A stretch of DNA of 64,000 nt, taken from NCBI RefSeq assembly GCF_040958095.1, contig NC_091217.1, forward strand, positions 9,887,874 to 9,951,873. The letters are read 5' to 3'. This document shows positions 47,201 to 56,065 of the stretch, piece after piece. Made by a program: the position numbers and the translations under genes. The notes beneath the pieces are model-generated. The model worked only from the letters and a program-made list of their open reading frames with translations, did not search any database and was not told the origin of the DNA. The stretch's first letter is position 1; each line of letters begins with the position of its first letter. Origin of the DNA: Procambarus clarkii. Lineage: Eukaryota; Arthropoda; Malacostraca; Decapoda; Cambaridae.

Positions 47201-50200
47201 ACGGCTCCTTGGATTTTCTCATTGATGCAGTCACGTTAGTGTGATTACTCTGTGTAATAATAATAATAAAATAGGGGATAGGTTAGGCTTGGAGCTAACC
47301 ATGTGGGTGACTAGGAGAGCCACCACGGGAGATCCTCACAGAAACAGAGGGGTAATTAAAATGCAAACTCTAAGAACACCCCCCCCATCTTGAGGTTACC
47401 TCGAGATGATTTCGGGGCTTAGTGTCCCCGCGACCCGGTCCTCGACCAGGCCTCCACCCCCAGGAAACAACCCGTGACAGCTGACTAACTCCCAGGTACC
47501 TATTTACTGCTAGGTAACAGGGGCATCAGGGTAAAAGAAACTCTGCCCATTGTTTCTCGCCGGCGCCCGGGATCGAACCCGGGACCACAGGATCAAATGT
47601 CCAGTGTTCTGTCCACTCAGCCACTGGCTCCCTTTCATTATCATCATCCCAAGGAATGCTACACCACTTATCTAGAAAGCAGATGAGGTACCAGGTATGC
47701 AAGACAGGGTGTTGGGTGATCCGAACTGTCACCTGGTGGTGCACTGTATGGTGATGCGATGTTTGTTGACCATCGGCAAAATTCTGTTTACTATACATGA
47801 TTTTCTTTTAATTCTCTTGTGGTTTGCTTTGCTTCTCCTATGGGTAGTTTTCTGTTCTGGGTCGATCTCTGACTTCCATGCTTCCCTTGTCTCTGTGGGC
47901 AAATCGCTTTCTAATACAACAGAAAGCTACTGAAGGGCCAGCCCAGAAATCTACCTTAAAATACAACATAACAGATGAATGGCCTACCTCCAAAAAGATA
48001 CATGTGCTGATGGTGAACTGCCGCACATGATCCCGAGAGCTGTAGTGGAATATGCCCATTACTCATGCGACGGGTCCTGAATATATGTAAATAAAATTAA
48101 AGTATTTAAAACAATCTTGTATCATAATTTTTAATAGAAGACAGTAAATATTAAAAATAGTTCTCTGAATGTATATCTAAAAAATCTATAACAGAAGCAA
48201 TAGAAAATAATTTTTAATTATAATACTATCTCAATCCAGGCCTCTCTGAAGAGGAAAAATGGTGATTTCCCTGTACAGTAGCTAGCCACACTGAGATAGC
48301 TTCTCACGTAAGTTACACAAACCCTAGGAGTCTTACCCGAGTCCAGAGGCCAAAACCTGGTCCCCCACTACACAGAAGTGCAAGGAGCAGGGGATTCATG
48401 ATCAACCTTCTCGAAGAAACAAACACCCAGAATAGAAGCGAAGCAAAATAGGCAACTACAAGGTTCCCAAAAAGTAAACAAAAATGCATTAAATGATCCC
48501 CCTCCTCCAATAGTTAGGTCATAACCCAACCCACCCCCTCCCCCTAGTTACAGCTGACAACTGCCAGGTGGTAGTAGAACCATGAGACCTGCCAGCTCCC
48601 CCATGTTAACAATCTACAGTTTTTTGTCTGATGTCAGCTCCTGCTGACCACTACTTGAGTCACCAGCTCTACAGGTCCCAGATATTTTACACAAGTGTTG
48701 GCCATCCTTAGGACTGTCCTGTGAGTGGCCCATTAGCTTGTGTATTGTTTCAGTGTTTAGTGTTTGCATCATGTGCATGTGTTTACAAGCCTCACGTATT
48801 GTGTGGACTTTGGAAACTGTTTATTGCTGCATGTGCTTAGGAATGCCCTTTCCGAGGCACTCATTGATATTGCCCCCTCCCCTGTCATGACAAAGTTGTT
48901 TCCCTGGTGGGGTTGGATGTTTATTCAATAGAAGTTGGCCTTCTGTGGAGGGTGCAGTAGGTGATATGCCGACTCACATGAACCTGGTGTGACATAATAT
49001 TCATCTACAGGGCTATCTAGTTGGTTATCACCAGGGAGCCACCAAGGGGGCCCTCCCAGAAAACAGGCTGATATCACCGATACTGATGAATTGATACACC
49101 ACTAATTATTTATAATAATCAATGTCAAGCTTAAATTGCAAATCTTAGCATTAAACTTACATACCATGTATTGAGCAGAGGATCATACATAAAAACATCT
49201 ATGGCACTATGATATAAGCACTTGCTGGGTGTCATAAGGGTGTAGGATTCAGAGTGGGGCAGCTCCTGAAAAAATAATAAAATTCCTTAGAAAATTTAAA
49301 TGTTTGTTAGTTTTTGTGCTCATTAAAGCAATTTAACTAGAGCAACTATTTTTGCAAACTTGAGATCAATACTATAATATCTTTAGTTCAAATCTAGTGG
49401 TTTGAAGCTTTAAACATATAAATTTTACAGCATATTTAAATATATTCATCAAAATATCAAGGGCTGAATGTAATTAAAAGCCCTTTCCTAGTACAGTAGT
49501 CCTCTGTTGCTTCCTGGTGCTTAAGCACTGGTAAAGTTAACCCTCAGGATCGTGCTACACTGGAAAATTAACAGAAAGCGATCAAAAAAACACAAACCAC
49601 AGTTTAAAAGAAAAAAAGAAGAAAGCAAAGAAAATGACAGTTTGCTGCATGTAAACAACCATCTCCCAATTCACACAACTACCACCAGATAGTGACCCAG
49701 AACATCCAGGGTCCCGACCAACATCCTACCACACTGATAAACCACCAGTATGCAACTCTTAAAAAAAAAATGCCATGGGGATGAAAGTGCAGGGACAGGT
49801 AACAGCTGAAAGCCTACCAAAAAACCTGCGTCGATTGTAATAAAGTGCCATTTTTTTTTGGGTAAGCCCCAGAGGCTCCCTGAAGTTTTCCGAACTGATA
49901 CAGTGCTTTTGAACAGAGGCGTACAGTTAAGGAGTTATGCCTAGTCAATCCTCCCCTGCCAGGATACGAACCCAGGCCAAATCGCTGGTGAAGCGTGAGG
50001 CGAGTGTCGTACCACTGCCATGGGGACTGCAAACATTTCAACAAGTTGTTTTATACCTGTGGATGGAACACACACTAGGATATGTACATTATAAGGTAAA
50101 GCCACACACTATTTACAAGTTTCCACCTACTATTTATTTAAGCAGCTATGTTTATTGGATGAATACCAGTCATTTCGTACCCAGGCTGTATTAACTAGCT

Positions 50201-50648
50201 TGAGAATGGGCTGCAAAATTAATTGGATTTAGAAACTTACCTAACCTTACTCAATAGCCTGTGTTAGGCTTTTATGAGTATTTTAAGTTTAAAAGGAAGT
50301 TAGAAATGAGTAGACTTTACCTGAAACAGTACATACGCCTCAAATGAAGCAGTTACGCTCAAGGTTAATTTAATTTGCATTCGTAAGAACGAGGTCAGAG
50401 GTGCAACGCAAGAGTTTGGTTAGGCAAAAACCATGGACATTTTTCTCACCCAAGAGAGTAAACCTATCACTAATTATACCTTAATTATACCCATCACACA
50501 CACACACACACACAGTACCGTACAGTGCCTCAGTGAAAGTGCTCACCATGTAGCCGCCCCATACGAATAAGCGATTATCATAAGCCACCATAACATGGCC
50601 AGCTCTCCGGTGAATAAACTGATATTCTTCTGGTTCCTGACGAGGCAT
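32083..50648 (-). CDS. KLHDC2: Kelch domain-containing protein 2-like (KLHDC2), CUL2 ligase substrate receptor
   Basis: Minus-strand exons, 5' to 3': 50648-50547, 49265-49165, 48076-47988, 46415-46265, 45569-45442, 44510-44339, 42497-42379, 40133-39973 (or alternatively 37947-37751), 34680-34628, 32200-32083. Phases agree at every junction, giving 397 residues (409 with the alternative exon); human KLHDC2 has 406. Kelch signatures in order: RAGHVMVAYDNRLFVWGGY, LSGSCAAVHHQHMYLFGG, a divergent blade ending FYVFGGFG, PSPRAAHTADVTGDKVFIFG, GRSWHTF with VIYGGF, and WHTSAVGFPGEVTFYGG. KLHDC2 recruits proteins with C-terminal glycine degrons to CUL2-RING ligase. R226, R231 and S262 here align with human R236, R241 and S269, which contact the degron carboxylate (from memory of the published structure). 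KLHDC1 is the alternative paralogue name. The frame is open upstream to a Met at 50774, so the start could be earlier; 50648 has A at -3 and gives a normal N-terminal length. Confidence 0.9.
32400..32770. mobile_element. DIRS-like terminal-repeat fragment
   Basis: taatgaaatgaccttttctt at the left and atttcattacactaaaggct, then ggttttctgggagg at the right, are inverted versions of the DIRS-family terminal word, with the usual gaaccaagaccag text between. Only terminal sequence remains. It lies in the KLHDC2-like intron just upstream of the terminal exon. Confidence 0.5.
33055..33370. repeat. Dispersed decapod SINE-like repeat
   Basis: gttgatacctggttgatggg, aagcccggcccaggccaggc and ctgttgcttggagcggcccg form a well-preserved block related in part to 15300-15480. 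Intronic in the KLHDC2-like gene. Confidence 0.55.
33375..34620. other. KLHDC2-like intron, nothing identified
   Basis: Short ORFs only; no domain or splice-compatible Kelch exon other than 34628-34680. Confidence 0.35.
34628..34680 (-). CDS. KLHDC2: KLHDC2-like exon 9 (short)
   Basis: 53 nt, phase 0 in, phase 2 out; acceptor attctttttcag, donor gtaagt. Encodes DHAEDLLVLRFSPPSLQ, equivalent to human HSNEILIFSVQPKSL. Found by searching the intron for the missing last Kelch strand. Confidence 0.85.
35715..37418 (-). mobile_element. DIRS-like retrotransposon, deleted copy E
   Basis: The plus-strand left edge is the terminal motif (cagcgttgaatgtaatgaaa), repeated in inverted form at 36200-36290 as an internal complementary block. 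The minus strand then carries gag C-terminal text (about 37420-36850) and an RT remnant (about 36650-36400, MALRDAYWHVLLHHGLRDWL, where the second His of PIH has decayed). No recombinase. It lies in the KLHDC2-like intron between exon 8b and exon 9, in the same orientation as the gene. Confidence 0.65.
37751..37947 (-). CDS. KLHDC2: KLHDC2-like exon 8b (diverged homologous exon, probably mutually exclusive with 8a)
   Basis: Same entry phase (1) and exit phase (0) as 8a, and aligned with it: NDCWLLKV versus KDIWVLDV, WREV versus WQQS, CWHTAAVVPPGELYILSG versus LWHTSAVGFPGEVTFYGG. It is 36 nt longer (12 residues, in frame). The Kelch double glycine is changed to SG and the tail differs (LTQPYYITMAMLI). 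Acceptor ggctacacag, donor gtaaat (weaker). Joining 8a to 8b shifts frame and reaches a stop after five codons, so the two cannot be used together productively. Confidence 0.7.
38547..38748. repeat. Foldback element of about 200 bp
   Basis: Left arm acttgtgtatatatgaaata, then ttttgcactctcctgattgc; right arm gagagtgcaaaagacggtgt, then atttcacatatacacaagtg. Arms of about 70 nt, spacer about 60 nt. It lies between exons 8b and 8a of the KLHDC2-like gene. Confidence 0.75.
39222..39665. mobile_element. Minimal DIRS-derived foldback (terminal repeats only)
   Basis: Left arm contains accagcactgaatgcaatga and caagtcattgtaagcttacc; right arm, inverted, has ggtccagtaggcttacaatg and acttgcaagggcctggcata. 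The arms keep the DIRS terminal word but no coding sequence. It lies about 300 nt downstream of exon 8a. Confidence 0.6.
39973..40133 (-). CDS. KLHDC2: KLHDC2-like exon 8a (conserved version of the duplicated exon)
   Basis: Takes phase 1 from exon 7 and ends in phase 0; acceptor ttctggcacag, donor gtatgt. Encodes KDIWVLDVNNGKWQQ, VLWHTSAVGFPGEVTFYGG and IKNNLLDYSQPK. This matches the human WTYCISKNEW...LWHTAC...VIVFGGCANNLL blade, so it is the ancestral-type exon. Confidence 0.87.
40905..41346 (-). mobile_element. DIRS-like fragment F (recombinase N-terminal part)
   Basis: The plus-strand edge is the terminal motif (cagttgaatgtaatgaaaca, gtatatattagtccgtggca). The minus strand encodes SPPQFVVASLVQDCFSKALF and WLALTSGGRVGELHALFRCK, the recombinase N-terminal domain. 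Immediately followed by a LINE fragment at 41347, so truncated there. Confidence 0.65.
41347..41975 (-). mobile_element. LINE RT fragment (CR1/Jockey-like)
   Basis: The plus-strand text ctttgcaccttttccagttt and gagatatgggcaccatacaa is identical in type to 5640-6170. The minus-strand coding equivalent is the L-E-K-V-Q-R region of the RT. Continues to about 41975 with the upstream RT segment (cagaattccatttgccatat). Confidence 0.65.
42379..42497 (-). CDS. KLHDC2: KLHDC2-like exon 7
   Basis: Phase 2 in, phase 1 out; acceptor gtctttccag, donor gtaggc. Encodes QETPEGRSWHTFNFVSENKA and VIYGGFNTSQQVL, matching human VGRSWHSL...FLFGGFTTDKQPL. It leaves a single A that must be completed by the next exon. 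Confidence 0.88.
42581..42933. mobile_element. pogo/Tigger-like MITE with both terminal repeats
   Basis: Left end cagtggtacctccgtttttt, right end aaaaccgaggttccactg (reverse complement cagtggaacctcggtttt). Length about 350 nt, no coding capacity. Lies 85 nt upstream of exon 7 on the minus strand, in the intron. Confidence 0.75.
43094..43350 (+). mobile_element. tRNA-derived SINE (family 3)
   Basis: Head: ttctcgacttgcaatcgaga (anticodon-arm-like) and B-box gggctcgaatccc; body: gacagaaatggttgggcgta, ccaggagttagtcaacttat. Resembles a decapod SINE distinct from family 1 in its head. Confidence 0.7.
44339..44510 (-). CDS. KLHDC2: KLHDC2-like exon 6 (degron-pocket arginines)
   Basis: Phase 1 in, phase 2 out; acceptor cactttcag, donor gtaagt. 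Encodes PSPRAAHTADVTGDKVFIFG followed by GRFKEARMNDLHCLDL, almost the same as human GRYRDARMNDLHYLNL. It carries the two arginines of the C-degron pocket. Confidence 0.9.
44612..44830. mobile_element. DIRS-like terminal-repeat fragment
   Basis: agcattgaatgtaatgaaat followed by a diverged terminal text (gtctcagtggctccctgaag, tcacagaggtacagggagca). No coding remains. Confidence 0.5.
45442..45569 (-). CDS. KLHDC2: KLHDC2-like exon 5 (ends at a GC donor)
   Basis: Phase 2 in, phase 1 out. Encodes FYVFGGFGPARELHSMSG then SGWIDQLVYYDI, matching the human FFGGYG...RGWNDHVHILD region. The donor is AG|GCAAGT, the standard GC-type consensus. The nearest GT donor, 4 nt later, would put a stop codon at the next junction. 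Confidence 0.85.
46265..46415 (-). CDS. KLHDC2: KLHDC2-like exon 4
   Basis: Phase 1 in, phase 2 out; acceptor ttccacgcag, donor gtacgg. Encodes NSLWRLHLPSLTWELLFPEG and CDKAACWVFKN, fitting blade 2 to blade 3 of KLHDC2. Confidence 0.85.
46925..47105. repeat. Imperfect CTG/ATG trinucleotide-rich region
   Basis: Irregular tgctgctatg repeats followed by a pure (GAT)n run at 47083-47104. Low-complexity, intronic. Confidence 0.85.
47095..47270. mobile_element. tRNA-like SINE head with inverted ends
   Basis: gagaaaatccgtaggatcca at the left and ggctccttggattttctcat at the right are inverted; between lie gagggttcaaacc and gaccacgatcctcat. Same family as 6611 and 17225. Confidence 0.6.
47390..47640 (-). 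mobile_element. tRNA-derived SINE (family 1), reversed
   Basis: The reverse complement reads A-box-like tggctgagtgga, B-box gggttcgatccc, gggcagagtttcttttaccc and a 3' end with cgaaatcatctcgaggtaac. Longer and better preserved at its 3' end than the copy at 8878. Confidence 0.8.
47988..48076 (-). CDS. KLHDC2: KLHDC2-like exon 3
   Basis: Phase 2 in, phase 1 out; acceptor atatattcag, donor gtaggc. Encodes TRRMSNGHIPLQLSGSCAAV then HQHMYLFGG, a clear Kelch strand pair. Confidence 0.87.
48240..49080. mobile_element. Diverged DIRS-like terminal and non-coding fragment
   Basis: gagtccagaggccaaaacct and agaagtgcaaggagcagggg are family terminal-region words (compare 39360-39400). The right end ggttatcaccagggagccac then cctcccagaaaaca matches the opposite end. 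No coding frame recognised. Confidence 0.4.
49165..49265 (-). CDS. KLHDC2: KLHDC2-like exon 2
   Basis: Acceptor ttttttcag, donor gtatgt, phase 0 in, phase 2 out. Encodes ELPHSESYTLMTPSKCLYHS then VFMYDPLLNTW, the outer strand of blade 1 (compare WIYNMETGRW in the human protein). Confidence 0.82.
49450..49930. mobile_element. Two DIRS-like terminal fragments
   Basis: gggctgaatgtaattaaaag at 49462 and gattgtaataaagtgccatt at 49833 are two diverged copies of the terminal word. The second continues gtaagccccagaggctccct. Confidence 0.5.
49938..50040 (-). mobile_element. tRNA-derived SINE (family 2) head, reversed
   Basis: The reverse complement has ggcagtggtacgacactcgc and B-box gggttcgtatcc, matching the heads at 22000 and 56616. 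Confidence 0.65.
50547..50648 (-). CDS. KLHDC2: KLHDC2-like exon 1
   Basis: 34 codons starting MPRQEPEEYQF, then the first Kelch strand RAGHVMVAYDNRLFVWGGYM. Donor gtgagc; out phase 0. Matches the N-terminal ERSGHV...FVWGGY blade of KLHDC2. Confidence 0.85.
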
Positions 50649-50818
50649 TGTATTACTTGTAGAGTGATCTGTGACCAGCACACCTGCACGCCCACACCAG
50701 CCCCGTGTGCAGCTGTGTGTACCACCTCCGGCACCCACACTGGTCACTTGGTACACACCACGGATCGAACACACATATTTTCACCATTTCGGACACAAAA
50801 TTTATACGTTTTGTATAC

Positions 50819-50825
<7 letters not shown>

Positions 50826-50880
<55 letters not shown>
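50826..50880. repeat. (TA)n microsatellite near the 5' end of the KLHDC2-like gene
   Basis: About 50 nt of pure TA, 180 nt upstream of the start codon. It could lie in or near the promoter, but no initiator element could be recognised. Confidence 0.9.
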
Positions 50881-50959
50881 CATACATATATATACAAAAA
50901 GGTACATTGGAATTGTGAGGAAACTCAGCATAGTAATTACTTTCTTGTAAAGCCACTAT

Positions 50960-51670
50960 ACCCGCAGCGTTTCGGGCAGAATTTATATTTTATTTTATTT
51001 TATTTTATTTATGCATATACAAGAATGTACATAAGGAATGTGAGGATACAAATATGGTAATTACAGTCTTGTAAAGCCACTAGCACGCGCAGCGTTTCGG
51101 GCAGGTCCTTAATCTAAGAAAATTTTAAGGAGGTAAATACTTGCAAAATTATAGACAAAAAATGATAACAGATTACATGAAATGAAAAAAAAGATGAGAG
51201 AAAATTGTAGGTACAGTATATTAAAGCACATAAGTAGCTAAGATTGATTGCAATGACAGCTTGAATGGTAGTTGACAAAAAAAAATTGGTAGGCATAATA
51301 CAGCAGAAACAATATAAGATTGGTTGCAATGACAGCTTGAATGGTAGTTGACAAAAATTGGTAGTCACAATACAGCATATGGCTAGCACATAAAAGAAGA
51401 CAGCAATGAACACAATGATAAGGTTGTTTGAAATTACATAAAAATTAGGAGATTGGGTAACACTAGGTACAGAGCAAATTTAAAGCTCAGTGTAGGAAAA
51501 CTAAGAAGATGAAGTTAGGTACTTTTTGGTTTTGCTTTTAAATAAGGCAAAAGTTCTACAGTTTTTCAATTCACTAGGGAGTGAGTTCCATAAACTAGGT
51601 CCCTTAATTTGCATAGAGTGTTTACACAGATTAAGTTTGACCCTGGGGATATATGATTATACTTATATGA
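50960..51670. repeat. Dispersed repeat X, longest copy
   Basis: cttgtaaagccactagcacg at 51070 plus a downstream body with two internal tandem blocks (ggttgcaatgacagcttgaa, tgatggtagttgacaaaaat type, at 51245 and 51320) and tccataaactaggtccctta at 51588. A short extra copy of the first part is at 50940. Confidence 0.65.
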
Positions 51671-52133
51671 TTGGTCAATATTAAAAACCAAATATAATGC
51701 TATTAACAGTTAAAATCTTCTACTTAACAGGCATATAGTTATTAAATTAAGTAGCGTTATGTAAAAATACAAAAATGTAAAAAAAAAGATTATGCAAAAA
51801 TGTAAAAATACCGATACTATGTTCTCTTACAAACCCATTGCACCTTGTAAATAAATAAATTAATAAATGAGAATAGCAGGGGACACAAGCCAGTGCATAT
51901 GTACAGAATGTACGAAAGGATTCATGTATACAAAATTGTCGGTGAACGAAGTTTGTTTTGTACACCGAACCAATGTTATTCTGAACAGTTATGGACGAAT
52001 CGTCCAATCCCCTCCCCCGCCGCTTCTCTCACAGAGAACGAATAACTGCACACTTTCATGGCTAACTCATCAAATAATAATTTTACCCAATTTTTTTCTT
52101 CTTTCATTTCTTTATCAGCTGATTTTAGTATAA

Positions 52134-52290
52134 TCAGACCACACACTAGAAGTTGAAGGGACGACGACGTTTCGGTCCGTCCTGGACCATTCTCAAGTCG
52201 ATTGTGAATGGTCCAGGACCATTCAAGAGAATGGTCCAGGACGGACCGAAACGTCGTCGTCCCTTCAACTTCTAGTGTGTGGTCTGGTCA
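52134..52290. repeat. Foldback palindrome (gaccgaaac family), well-preserved copy
   Basis: cagaccacacactagaagtt and its inverse aacttctagtgtgtggtctg bound near-perfect arms including gacgacgacgtttcggtccg. The centre has a small direct repeat of the gaatggtccaggac word, suggesting slippage at the tip. Confidence 0.9.
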
Positions 52291-52294
52291 ACAT

Positions 52295-52435
52295 TATTTT
52301 TATTTATTTATATACAAGAAGGTACATGGGTTATAGAGAATACATAGCATAGTATTTACAATCTTGTAAAGCCACTAGTACGCGCAGCGCTTCGGGCAGG
52401 TCCTTAATCTAACAGATAATTTAAAAGGGAAAAAA
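52295..52435. repeat. Dispersed repeat X, short copy
   Basis: cttgtaaagccactagtacg and cgcagcgcttcgggcaggtc, directly between the foldback at 52134 and the LINE at 52440. Confidence 0.7.
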
Positions 52436-52439
52436 AGAT

Positions 52440-54240
52440 AAAAAGGGACTGGTGGTTAATGAAAACAAAACTAAGTTTGAATGTAGAAGTCGGAGGCCCA
52501 TTATACTGAAAATAAACGGTAAAAATATAGAGAGAGTTAATATATATAAATATTTAGGCATATATGTTGGATATACCCATGAGAGTTTGGAAGCTGAGAT
52601 GAACAGACTGTTGGGTCAATGTCGGAAGAGATTACAACCTCTGAAGGCCTTGGCATGCTGTGGAAAGGGAGTGGGAGTCCCTGTGCTACGAATGATATAC
52701 TTGAGTACTGTAAGATCTCTTATTGATTATGCTGCACCTGTCATTTCTTGTTTTGGTAAAGATAGGATGGGCAAGTTGGAGAAGGTACAAAATGAAGCCA
52801 TGAGAATTATCTTAGGAGGCCCAAGAAATGCTATGATTGAGATAATGAGGATGGAGTTGAATCTGCAGAGTATTGGGGGATAGAATTTCAGAGATAAATG
52901 TAGCCTCTGCCATTAGATTAATGAGAGGTGGGGGAGCTAATGAATTAATCCTCTCGGTTCAAAAGGTGGGAAGTAGTGAACAGTGTATGATGAAGAGAGT
53001 ATATATGAATAACTTATGTTCTAATGTTATAAAGTATGATGTTATTACAGAGTGTATTGCTGTGCCCAAGAGAAAATTCACACGCCCATGGGAGGATTGT
53101 AACGTAGATGTAGTACTTACTCCCTTGCAAAAGAAAAAAAAGTATGTATGAAATAGGAGAGCTGAGGGGCAACATATGATTATATAATTAGAAAACTGCC
53201 TACAGAAAACACTCTACATGTATATTGTGATGGGTCAGTAGCTAGGGATGGGAAGGCAGGATGTGGAGTCTTGATCAGGGAGTACACTGACATCGGCACT
53301 GTAGATACTGTTATTGGACGCCGCTTAACTGACAATGTCTCTTCAACGCAGGCTGAACTCCAAGGAGTATTAGCAGGATTACAGGAAGTAGTCAAATGTG
53401 GTAAAAATGCTTGCTTCTTTATTGACAGCAGAGGAGCGTTAGAGTCTTTAAATAGCAGACGCCCAGTATATCAGAATATTGTGATAGAGTGTAGAGAGAA
53501 TGTTAAGAAATTAGAAAAAACTGGGTATAAAGTAAGATTCATGTGGATCCCTTCACATGTGGGAATACTGTTGAATGAGGTAGTTGATGACATAGCGAAG
53601 AGTGCCACTGAAAAATCTCTTGTTGATATTGTATGTCAGTTAACCTTGAAACAAATAAAAACAAGAACCAAGATGATCCAAGAGGGTGAAGAAATGATAA
53701 AGAAAATGGCAATGGTGGACAGTAGTAACACACTTAAGAATTATTCAATAATAAATACAAATTCGTCCTTCACCTATGGTAAAGGAAAGTCTACTTGGAA
53801 GGATTCAATATATCTGGCAATATGGTGTTGATGTCAGTGAAAAAGGTAAGGAGTGCAAATTATGTAGTATGCCGCACGCCCACACCTTAGAACATTATGT
53901 ATTAGAGTGTCAACTTATTGAAAACTATAGAAATAAGGAAATAAATAGTGTACCACATCAAATTGTTTGGATGTGTGATAATGGTATGATAGACAGTATA
54001 CTTAGGAGCTACAAGAATTTTGCCCCAAGAGTGTAAGAATTATATGCTGTACTTACTATATTAACCTGCAATGTTAAATGGGATTCTTGTAATGTTATTT
54101 GTCTATTTGTACTCACTGAATTTGTGCGCCCCTTGAGGGACTTGAAGTAGAGGGGGGGTGGGGGTAGAAATAGCCTAAGCTACTCTATCCCTTTGAGATG
54201 TATTTATTGTTTATCTCAATAAACATACTTGAACTAAAAG
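52440..54240 (+). mobile_element. 5'-truncated LINE (Jockey/I-like), RT end plus RNase H
   Basis: Order: RT C-terminal part (52452-52883: YKYLGIYVGY, then YLSTVRSLIDYAAPV and KLEKVQNEAMRIILGG), connection (52873-53151), RNase H (about 53220-53640), Cys/His knuckle (about 53850-53930: CKLCSMPHAHTLEHYVLEC), 3' UTR ending aataaacatacttgaac. Its 3' end is shared with 26824-26900 and 61725-61995. Confidence 0.8.
52452..54036 (+). pseudogene. LINE ORF2 C-terminal half (RT thumb, RNase H, zinc knuckle), frameshifted
   Basis: Four open segments in two alternating frames (52452-52883, 52873-53151, 53220-53831, 53776-54036) show frameshifts near 52880, 53150-53220 and 53820. The RNase H acidic residues are all present: Asp in YCDGSVARDGKAGCGVLI, Glu in STQAELQGVLAGL, Asp in FIDSRGALESL, Asp in NEVVDDIAKSA, with WIPSHVG in between. 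RT palm motifs are lost by 5' truncation. Few frame breaks suggest a fairly young copy. Confidence 0.75.
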
Positions 54241-54689
54241 CATTCATACACCAAGAACTTAAACATAACCTTGTAGATCTGAGGAAAAGTGAAATCATTA
54301 TGACGAGAAATATAGGTGTTCGTGCAGTCTCTCCCGGGCAGATGGAATGCCAGTCATATAAAGAAACAAAAAGGAAAAAACAAAAGGTTAGACTGCAAGT
54401 TGAATCTTCACATTGAGGTAACTGTAGGATAAGACATGCAGAACAAAAATTAAAAAATACTTTAATAGAAAACTGACGTTAAACAAATTAGAAAACAAAA
54501 ATATTATCCAAGCTTGGCTTTATACAGAGTGCAAATCAAACAAACAATTAAATTTACATTACGTTAATGTAAGAATACTAGAAAATGGTGCGGAATACTG
54601 TGAGCCAGGCTGAATAAATCTCTTACCATACAGGGATGTGTCAACAGGTCTACTCAGTAGAGCACTCAGGAGTAATCTGACTAGCTGGA

Positions 54690-55942
54690 TGATTGATTGA
54701 TGAAGATTAAGCCATCCAAAAGTTGGCACGGGCATGAATAGCCCGTAAGTGGTGGCCCTTTTGAGCCATTACCAGTATCAAGAGCTGATACTGGAGATCT
54801 GTGGAGGTGTGACTGCACCCTGCGTGACGGGAGATGTCTCCCATTGACTAGCTGGAGCGTCAAGCCTCTATATATAGGGAACAATGGCTGTCCAGGTGGC
54901 GCTGGAGTCGTCTATAACTATGCACCGGCTCGTTAACTGCTTGTTTCGGCCGGTGGCGTGATCCTGAGGCGTCACCAGGTGCGAAGAGGGTGACGGGCCG
55001 TGGGGGAGGTAGACTGGTGGTACTGTCTAGCCGTTTAGAGAGGTGTTGTTGTTGCTCTTGATTGATTGATTGATAAAGATTAAGCCACCCAAGAGGTGGC
55101 ACGGGCATGAATAGCCTGTAATTGTTGCTCTTGTGGCTGCAGTTCTTTAATATATAGACGTGGTATGATAGGTTAGGTGATGATGGAGCAGGCCGAATCT
55201 CTTCCTAGAGAGATTACCGTGACATCATACTATCATGCAAGAAGACCAACATATCAGTGGATCATCTAATAAAATCAGCAGACTCCTAGATGTTATTATT
55301 GCTCGGCTTAAACTCGGCTATAAGTATCACTAACGTCCACAGGACAGGTATGGGACCACTATGCGAGTGGCATTAGGATTAGTCACACAATGGGTTCAGG
55401 TACGCTACTCAAGGCTACATCTAGGAAAGTGAGAATCGGGCCCCCATTCGGCACAAAGAACCAGCTGGAAGTCTATTGTTACGGAAATCTCTTGCTTAGG
55501 CAAGGAGATCCTGCCTATTCCTTTACCGCCAATCAACAACATATTTTCATACTCAAGTATAAGAAATTAACAACAATAATACATGCTCAGAAGTCTGTGC
55601 AGACGCCGCCCCTCCCTCCACCCTCGAGTACCCGGGACACCTGCACACCTGGGGTGTTCAGGTGTCACACACCTCCACTCGCCGCTCAACCAGCCTAACT
55701 ACTCGTTTGAGACTGCCGGCGATAGTTACCTTCACATCAGCGCCATCTACACTAGACCTGGCCGCTTATATAAGCAGCTCACCACCGGCGGGAGACATCT
55801 CCCGTCACGCAGGGTGCAGTCGCACCTCCACAGATCTCCAGTATCAGCTCTTGATATTGGCAATGGCTCCAAAGGGCCACCACTTACGGGCTATTCATGC
55901 CCGTGCCACCTCTTGGGTGGCTTAATCTTTATCAATCAATCA
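54690..55942. repeat. Inverted-repeat pair (about 155 nt arms) with 940 nt between
   Basis: The left arm (54690-54850: attgattgatgaagattaag, ctgtggaggtgtgactgcac) is the reverse complement of 55787-55942. A third, short copy of the arm end is at 55062-55120. Arms contain aagattaagccacccaagag-type text; no transposase is seen between them. Could be two opposite insertions of one SINE-like family, or one element with inverted ends. Confidence 0.65.
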
Positions 55943-55974
55943 GCCAGTCCACGACACAGCACCGCTCCAATGCC

Positions 55975-56065
55975 AGGTAAGTCCACTACGGGCTCACCAT
56001 AGCCCGTGCTACTTGGAACTTTTGTTCCTAGTAGCTGAATCTAAAACAACAACAACAACAGCCAG
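55975..56065 (+). repeat. Dispersed repeat with (AAC)n tail
   Basis: tgctacttggaacttttgtt then gtagctgaatctaaaacaac and an AAC run; the same text recurs at 60758-60815. The tail looks like a retroposon 3' end. Confidence 0.6.
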
